Below are positions 56,756-64,000 of a stretch of 64,000 bases of DNA, piece by piece. Location of the stretch: NCBI RefSeq assembly GCF_921293095.1, contig NC_060254.1, positions 55,660,069-55,724,068 of the forward strand, in the 5' to 3' direction. Numbering within the stretch: position 1 is the first letter of the stretch; the number at the start of each line of letters is the position of its first letter. The notes under the pieces were generated by a model. The model was not told where the DNA came from. It ran no database searches and was given only the letters and a program-made list of their open reading frames with translations. The position numbers and the translations under genes are program-made. The DNA comes from Ischnura elegans (lineage: Eukaryota; Arthropoda; Insecta; Odonata; Coenagrionidae).

Positions 56756-59700
56756 ATGAATTTAGACGAAAGAACAATTTTTGCCAAGCTTGAAGCAATA
56801 AAAGACATAAGGTTTGTTTATTATTTTTGAACTTCTGTGGTTTGCCGTGGTTTATTGATCCTCCTCCATCGTTGTGTTTTTGATAATGCTAACGGCCGAA
56901 TTTGCAGGATGAAAACTTTGCAGTTGGAGAAAATGAAATCTAATATAATGCATGAAGTGGAAGCTAAGGAACAAGAAGAAAAATGTTTATCTGAGTACAA
57001 ACAAGAGATGGATCTATTAATGCAGGAGAAAATGGCTCATGTCGAAGAGCTCAGACAGATTCACGCAGACATAAATGCTGTTCGTATCTAATGATGAAAT
57101 CGGGGGAAATATTTAAGTTAATTTGAAAAAGGGAATAATTGTGCATGTACTCTTTTAGATGGAGAATGTTATAAAACAAGCCGAGGAGTCCCGGAATCGT
57201 GCTCTAGAAACGGCAAAAAGATTGCATGATGAATATAGACCTTTAAAACACGACATTGATCGAATGAGAAGAGAATATTTAGGACTCGAACGATTGCCAG
57301 AGCTGCACGAGGAAGAAGCAGACCTAATAACTCCGGAGTAAGTATATCAAGTGATTTCTCTGTCGTCGTTGAATTCAAGAGTTCAAATCCCTGTTTTCCT
57401 CGACGACTTGTTAACTGTTCCATTCTTATTTTGGGAAACTACTGCATGGTCTTTTTCATTGACGGTTTCCCACAGTCCTCCCATCCTAGCTGCGTCCTCA
57501 GGTCGAAGGTGGTCAAATGGCCATATTACTCCACTGTCATAGCCACTTTGCGCGATTTAAACTTGACATTTGTTACATCATCACTTCATCGAGCATTATA
57601 TCCAAGATATTGCTCTAACTCATACTTACTTGAGTATCTAACGGATGGTTTTTGCTAACTGTAATAGATCTGTCGGATATGTTATTCCTCAAATTTGTAG
57701 CTTTTGTGCACATTTTATTTTTTTATAAATCTATTTTATTTTTTTATGAATCTCTTGAATGTATTGGATCAATGATGTACATGAAATATTAGCTTTACAG
57801 CAATTCGCTGTTACAATGATTTATATACTTGGGCAGGTTACCATTACAAATGTCAGTAAAAATGCAGAGCTATCATCTTTGATGCGCAGGAACCCTCAAG
57901 ATGGGAGAACAAACCATTAAAAAAATATGCAACAGTTTTCCCATGGCAGAATTGTAAATGCCCCATTATTTCGTTTGGATTTAGATGGCTCATTGCTAAG
58001 AGCACTGGGACTGGACTATAAATCAAAGAGTTCTGGTTTCAAATCTCAGGAGCAGCCTTCTGGTATCCCCAAAAAAATGCCCCCTTGAGTACAAGGTAAC
58101 TCATGGAAAGGAAATGCCCCACTTTTATGTATATTGTCAACTTGGCAGTGTTATGTTCACATCCCTGAAGCTTAGTTAGCCTGAGACTTAAAGAATTATA
58201 TAGTCCACATTAACCATAAGGTTGAATCATTGAGAAGGAATTCTTTGTCGATGCCAATTATGTGTAAAGTTTGGAAGTAAATCTGAAATAACTTTTTTTT
58301 CCTGTTTAACTTAATGAATGTTAGTGGACACGATCCAGGTTTCATAACTTCGTTATGTTGTCAGGTAACTGATCATGAATACACTGTAATATTTTTAAAA
58401 TCCAACTTCCACCTAACCCATAATCAAAATGCAGGATAAAGATTCATACATTTATAGTAAAGTGATAAATATATTAATTTACAATAAAACACAGGTGCTG
58501 GAATTCACATTTACAATGACTGAATTAGAAGCATAATACACATTAATAGATATCGATGTTTGTTTAACATTTGAATTAAAATATAATTTACAATTAACCT
58601 TGGGCTTTGAGAGATTTGGATGTGTGGTTAAACTGTGAGGTTAACATGAGGTGCAAAATATACTCCTCAACAGAAACACCCACTGAAGGGAAAACCAACT
58701 GATAGAAAAATTAATGTGTCCTGAGTGAGAATGAGTTACAAAATGCACACAAGTAAAAAACATGGATACAAACAGCTCTAAAAAAATTAATTGTTAAATT
58801 AAAAAATGCATGTGCACTAATTGTAAAATGATGGATTTATGGGGATTAATATAAAATTCATATACCTTAAGAAATAATGATACATTTTGAAAAATGTAAT
58901 TACTGCAGACTCCTGATTATCTGGCTGTGGTTTATCTGGGTTGCGAATTATCCGTGCACGATTTTCACTCTTACTCAATGTTTTCCACGATCTTTGTAAA
59001 AAAAATTGGATGCAAAATCATCGGTCTTACGCCATTAATGCTAGGATACACCAGGCTTATTATCTCCGTTTGAATCCCCTTCGTAAAATGGAAACGATCG
59101 GACCCTGGCTGGATTCACGGGAGTACCGTGTTCCTGTTTTCCAAGCCTTGCAGGGTGCGATCATGCTCCGTGATTACAGATACACGCTCCGCAGCATTTG
59201 CAACCCGGGAATCTTGTGCCAGATGTGACTACTTGGCGTGGTGCCTGATAGTGTAGTTTCCGATGTTGAGTTTCTTGTTTTGAAGCATTTGCGCAAACCA
59301 CTTTTCTGTATCTGTGATCACACAGCCACGAATGTGTGGTTTTCGAAACCAGGCCTTACATAGAGCATTTATTATACGAGTACACCCATGATATCGCCGC
59401 TAAAAAGATAGCCAACTGGCAAAGAAAGCTCTCAATGAGTCCGGGAAGCACTCTAAAATAACAGAATATCTGCATAAATAATAATATAGGTACTGTTTGT
59501 TTTATGTAAATTATGAACATTGCAGAAATTTTTGCTAAAACCGTAATCGCAATTAAGAATAAACACACCGTTTTTCACTTTGCTTAGACTGACTGTATTA
59601 CCGCCCACAAAACGAACAACCTGCAACACCCGCCGCTTCGCCTTTTTTTCCCGCGCGAAATTTAAAAGACTTGACGTTATCGCGAAATGACGTTAAACGG

Positions 59701-62292
59701 GGTGACGTAGAACGAGGACTCACTGTAGTATATTTTTCATTGTCCATAATTTTTGTATTTTTTATTCATATTGTGACAAAGACTATAGAAAATTTATTTT
59801 ATGTCAAAGAAATGTTATTATCAATGCAACGCAATTCTTTATTATAGTTTTTGTCATAATAAAAGCTAAATCTAAGAGATGCATTACAGGTCTCTGCTCT
59901 CCAAAAATTCATTTGCGTAATAGCATGCTAGATATCGATACCTCCGCTGCATAAACGCTCAACAGTCGCCCACCAAATCAAATCCGCTCATCTAGCACTA
60001 TAAGGGCTATCAAGATGAGCAGATTCTATGTGGTGAGCGATTGTTGAGCGCTTATGCAGTGGAAGTATTGATATACTTAAAATCAGTGGCGTAGTCACAG
60101 GGGGGGTTTTCTGGGTGACAACCCCCCCTTGAGCCTTTGAAACTTGAACTTCATCCAATTTATGTACTTTATTTTAATAAATACTTGCACAAAATTACTG
60201 ATTTTAGTCCTAAAAATCCAGTTTTCAACAGCAAAAACCCCAACATTTTCGGGGAAGACCGGGCCACTCTTTGCCCTGGGGTGTTTTCCTTACACCCCGA
60301 AAGGGCCAGAAACATCCGGTAAACCCCTGCCATTTCACAATCCTGGCTACGCCACTGCTCAAAATACAAGAGTAATGAGTATGTTGAAATATCACTTGCC
60401 TCCTGGGATAAGTGGTTCAAGAGACAAATTTTAGCGCTGTAGAATGATTTTGTTGTTATTATCAGCCTTCATTGGGGCCATAGGAAATAACTTTTGTGCT
60501 TGATATTATGCTAGTGGACATCAGTACCAGTCTTAACACCATTAAAATATTCTTTTGGATTAATTAGACATTTAAATGTATATTGCTCATACAATGTCAT
60601 GATCTGTAGATTCTTAAATAGTGGTTTCCAATATAACCTTGTGTTGGAATTGGAAATATGTAATCCCAACAGCTCTTTCCTGAAAAATAAATAACTCTTT
60701 TGCAGTTGAAGAATGACCCCCGAATCTTAATTCCATTGTTACAGATCCAAAGAAAAAACTTCATACTAGTGAAAAGTCTTGCTTTAGGAAGCCTCTTTAT
60801 CATAATAATAAGAGAAACTCAAATGACAGCAAATATAATTTCATTTTAAGATGTCTGGGGATTGGAAGTAAAGTACAAGTACATGCAAAAATTTATTTAA
60901 AAAGGAACTTACTGTATTCTACGGCACTATCTTTTGTGCAGTCTTGAACGTTACTGATAAATATATTTTATAAGAAAAAATGAAATAAATAAAGTTTTTG
61001 CACTTTTCTGGCACAAATGCAGAAATTAAGGTGCATCTTGCACTTCTTGGTAAGCATTCAACCTTTAATTAGTAAAAAAAAATAATTGTTAAAATTAATG
61101 GATTTAATTAAACCATAATGGTGGGACTAGGTTTTTAAAATAATCTTGATTGAAGAGTGTTGGCTGGTGATAAGACCTGAGGCAGTTCAACCATAGGCTT
61201 ACTCACGGATGTGCCTCATATCTATCAGCTGATTACCGGCATTGTACAGTTCAGATAGATTTACATGTAAATAGATTTGTATGGTTATACTTCTCATAGA
61301 ATGGCATGTAGTTATGCCAGGCAAATCCACTTCCATCGAACAACTGAGAGAGTCATACAACTGAAGGCTGTTCAACTGAGATTCCACTGTAGCTGAGAAC
61401 CAATCTTTTAATCCCTGAAATAAAATTTAAAAAAAAAAGGCTTGAATTGTACAAGCATTAGTCCATAATGTCATATTGCGACTTGTAAGGAAACCAAGTG
61501 CATGTATATTGTAAAAATGAGTCATTTTTCGACATGGATGTAACATAATTCTGAGGAGGCTTCCATGTGAAAAAAATTGGGAAACATTGGAGGCCGCACG
61601 TGCGTTCAAAAAATTTCCTCGCTCAGAAATAAAATTTTTAGTAAAAATTATGAAAATAATTGTTTATAGCAGGTTTCTATAAAAGAAAAGGAAGTAAATG
61701 ATGAAAAAAAGTGTCGTGGATGATACGTGATCTTAGGACTTTGACGTGGTAATTGAACACCAAAACTATGGTAGTGCATCGCTATTTGTTGTTCTGAAGC
61801 GAATACTTTTCACCTTTAAATGTTTAAATGCTTTTTTTTGTTTAAAATAATGGTTATATAATCCCATGTAGGGGTGATTTGAGGACAGTAGCTGATAGAC
61901 TATAACACTGCTAAGTTTGATCAAATTCACAGACCCTGGGTTTTGGAAATTCTTCTAATGAAATAATTATGTCTTATGGGTTAATTATGTTTAGAATGGA
62001 AAGGTTTCGTATAGTTTAAGTTCCATGTGTAAATTTGTTGCAGCTACTTTGACCGTCACTCTAAGCCAGAGTGGGGTTTGGAGCGTATGGAGGAGCAGGT
62101 GGGCAGTCTGGCTGGCCTTGGTGCCTTGGCCCATCCCCACCACTCCCATCACCACCCCCACGCGCACCACCCGCCTTCGTCCGCCTTCCTGCCTCCTCCA
62201 CAGCCCCAGCCCATGCAGCTCGGCCCCCCAGGGGGCTCCAAAGCAGACCAGAGGCCCATGCCCCCAGCACCTGGTCCTGCGCCCACATTCAG
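56756..62292 (+). CDS. ZC4H2: Zinc finger C4H2 domain-containing protein, 3' end missing
   Basis: Nuclear protein linked to motor-neuron and interneuron development in vertebrates. Exons 56756-56811, 56908-57079, 57159-57337 and 62044-62292 give 218 residues plus a split codon. The coiled coil is strongly conserved: [31 protein letters not shown] and [18 protein letters not shown] match human [29 protein letters not shown] and [40 protein letters not shown] and DYFDRH follow. A His-rich stretch (about residues 166-178) and Pro-rich linker replace the vertebrate Ala-rich linker, ending at TFR, as before the human zinc finger. The C4H2 finger exon is not found to the window end. Intron 2 has an unusual donor, GTTCGT (57080). 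Confidence 0.94.
57983..58130 (+). repeat. tRNA-derived SINE
   Basis: TGGCTCATTGCTAAGAGC at 57986 is A-box-like and GGTTTCAAATC at 58035 is B-box-like, about 35-50 bases apart as in a tRNA head. A tail of unrelated sequence follows. Confidence 0.5.
58905..59725. mobile_element. Remnants of Tigger/pogo-like elements
   Basis: The left part starts CAGACTCCTGATTATCTGGC, a pogo-type end. The right part ends, read backwards, CAGTGAGTCCTCGTTCTACG with TA outside, another Tigger-type end. The two ends differ, so parts of two elements seem joined. No transposase domain was recognised in between. Confidence 0.55.
59932..60074. mobile_element. Short palindromic MITE related to 11471
   Basis: ATATCGATACCTCCGCTGCA and CGCTCAACAGTCGCCCACCA return inverted as GTGGTGAGCGATTGTTGAGC, GCAGTGGAAGTATTGATAT. 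Shares the outer 50 bases with the element at 11471-11731. Confidence 0.75.
60084..60357. mobile_element. hAT-type MITE, 274 bp
   Basis: Ends CAGTGGCGTAGTCACAGG and CCTGGCTACGCCACTG. Flanks CTTAAAAT and CTCAAAAT agree at seven of eight. It lies ten bases from the palindromic MITE. Confidence 0.85.
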
Positions 62293-63036
62293 GTGAGACT
62301 CAAGAACAACATCTATCTGTATAAAAATCTCTTGTACGCTTGTGTTGAAACCAGTCAGGCTAAGGAAACAGTTGTGGAATTAAGGCTGTTTTTGGTGGGC
62401 TTTGCCACTCTTTTATTGGTTCTCGGTCTCATTCTTTTCATTGCTTAATTTTCTAAAGCGCTTAAAGATTTCCACTGGAAAATTTTCCATTACCAAAGGT
62501 TATTCTAAAAACCACCTTAGGTAATGGATGAGTACCTAAGTACTTAAGACAAATTTACAATTAGATTGGCATTCGCTATGGCAATCAATAAGTCTCATGG
62601 CCAAACGATGTTCTGTTTGTGGCTTAGATTTGGGTCCTCTGTGTTTTTCACATGAACAATTATATGTGGCATGCTCTATTATGGGTAAACAATCCAGTTT
62701 GTTTGTGGTGGCTAAAGATAGACTCGCTAAAAATATCATACACTCCATTGCACTAAGAGACTGATGATGTTTCTGTTTTTAATTGTCACAATTTGTGATA
62801 GAGATGTAATTTGAAATTTATTGATTAAAATAATAGTACAATGAATCAAAAAAGAGGAATGTTTGGTGTTTTGTTACTTCTATAGTGCGTCATCATTCTA
62901 GTGCACCGTTCATCTTTCAGCCACATCATCACACCCTTACAATAAATCAGCTATTTTTTATTTGATTACTGAAATATCCATGAGAAATAAATTATATGAC
63001 AAAATAATGTTTTCTGGGTCAGTTAGTATTATATAA

Positions 63037-63105
63037 CGTAATAAAAAATGATATCTTTTATCATATAGTTTGAACGTAATAAAAAATGATATCTTTTATC
63101 ATATA
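63037..63105. repeat. 38-bp tandem duplication at the MITE insertion site
   Basis: CGTAATAAAAAATGATATCT and the following TTTATCATATA plus GTTTGAA occur twice in a row. The second copy is interrupted by the MITE and resumes with GTTTGAAC after 63690. Confidence 0.8.
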
Positions 63106-63688
63106 CAGTGGAACCTCGTTAAAGCGAGTACGGGCTAGAGCGACACCCCCGGTATTACGAGAGATAGCCGATGCACCGTCAATTGAGCCTATAATAAGCG
63201 TGTTAAAAAATTCGTTTTTACGAGACCCTTTCGGCGTTGGCTCTCGCCATAGCGAGGGTTTCACCGCCGGAAGACTTTCATCAAGACTCCTTAACCTCTG
63301 TAACTGCTAGCGATCTGTTAGAAATGAAGTTAATGGAGTGCTCAGTCTCAAATTTATGTGGTAAACTGTCGTTCGATAAATATAATGATTGACGAAACAA
63401 TGCTTTGCATGATTTTTATTCAGTGCGGCACTTATAAATTGTTTGAATAGTTAGTCGTTATTTGAGTAAGGAAATTTAGTTATGCAAAAAAACATCGCCT
63501 TTCGTCTGGATTTATGCTTACGTTTATCGGATAGATGATTATCTGTCGCCGCACCACTCCTGTTCCTGTATATGTGTTCGCAACCGGTATATTGGCTATT
63601 ATTTGCTCCACCTCCGGTAAAGCGACAATTCGCTATAGCGAGTGTTTATTAGTGCACCGTGGGGTGTCGTTATATCGAGGTTGCACTG
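63106..63688. mobile_element. Tigger/pogo-type MITE, copy 2, 583 bp
   Basis: Ends CAGTGGAACCTCGTTAAAG and, from the right, CAGTGCAACCTCGATATAAC, with TA on each side. Aligned by eye with 41385-41961, only scattered single changes and one short extra stretch (GTATTAC) are seen, so both inserted recently. Confidence 0.9.
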
Positions 63689-64000
63689 TAGTTTGAACTT
63701 TTTTTAATTTTAGATACTTTCCTGTTCTATGACTTCTTAGGTGGCTGATTTTGTTGATCCAGTTGATAGGAAATTTTGGAGTTCTTTTGAATTTTTTTTT
63801 GTTAAACATACCTTTATTGGCATTGTTAATAATTTAGTAGCATTTTGAACAAAGAAATCTCAACTCAAGGTCATTCATACACAAACTGAAAATCACATAC
63901 TTCTTTGTTACTACTGAAGTGCTAAGTTCTTCAGCAAAAACATATTAAAGTGGCTAGATTCAACAATCCAGCCACTTCTAAGCAACAATTCATTTACAAA

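Larger units (their letters stand above)
57338..62043 (+). other. ZC4H2 intron 3
   Basis: A 4.7-kb intron. It holds a SINE-like fragment (57983-58130), pogo-like element remnants (58905-59725), a palindromic MITE (59932-60074) and a hAT-type MITE (60084-60357). From 60400 to 62043 it is AT-rich with nothing recognised. Confidence 0.65.
62293..64000 (+). other. ZC4H2 intron continuing past the window
   Basis: GTGAGA donor at 62293. No zinc-finger exon (expected CxxC and HxxxxxH with a basic tail) was found. The stretch contains the second Tigger/pogo-type MITE and a small tandem duplication. Confidence 0.6.

Noticed and set aside
58941-59228. 95-codon open frame between two pogo-type ends as a transposase
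   Set aside because: No DDE or helix-turn-helix motif could be recognised and the two flanking ends belong to different elements.
1-64000. CRISPR array, operon structure or bacterial origin
   Set aside because: Genes are spliced with GT-AG introns, and no array of regularly spaced identical short repeats was seen.

Overview
The window is animal nuclear DNA, most likely from an arthropod (probably an insect). It holds seven spliced, single-copy genes with GT-AG introns, AT-rich introns crowded with short inverted-repeat transposons, and DRE-like TATCGAT boxes at a housekeeping promoter. I cannot name the species. TYW5 and a p66-like Shc N-terminal extension are present; to my knowledge the usual fly model lacks both.

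Gene order: Shc adaptor (+, 2017-23377, 5' end missing); NOP16 (+, 25860-32473); TYW5 (+, 36325-37419); PSMG3 (+, 41107-45515); GPN2 (+, 45619-50800); TAF12 (-, 52800-55324); ZC4H2 (+, 56756 to beyond 62292, last zinc-finger exon outside the window). All seven were recognised by reading exons across splice junctions. Reading phase is conserved at every junction I list. The genes are mostly housekeeping (ribosome assembly, tRNA wybutosine, proteasome assembly, RNA polymerase assembly, TFIID/SAGA), plus one receptor tyrosine kinase adaptor and one developmental zinc-finger protein. They do not form one pathway.

The most unusual host arrangement is PSMG3-GPN2. Only 103 bases separate the PSMG3 stop from the GPN2 start, with no polyadenylation signal between. 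A consensus donor overlaps the PSMG3 stop and a consensus acceptor lies just before the GPN2 ATG. Splicing this small intron would make one mRNA with overlapping stop and start codons. A second oddity is in Shc: the intron after the large N-terminal exon carries several decayed copies of that exon's own 3' end and splice donor.

The rest is mobile DNA. There are about ten hAT-type MITEs with G-rich interiors, most with a visible 8-bp target duplication. There are piggyBac-type MITEs with TTAA ends, a pair of near-identical Tigger/pogo-type MITEs, and several long palindromic elements. A 2.67-kb P-element-like transposon with a broken two-exon THAP domain sits in a NOP16 intron. Between NOP16 and TYW5 lie two Penelope-like retroelements with GIY-YIG endonuclease domains and hammerhead-ribozyme-like cores. 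A LINE fragment and tRNA-like SINE pieces complete the set. I saw no retroviral or LTR element, no CRISPR array and no convincing tRNA or rRNA gene.
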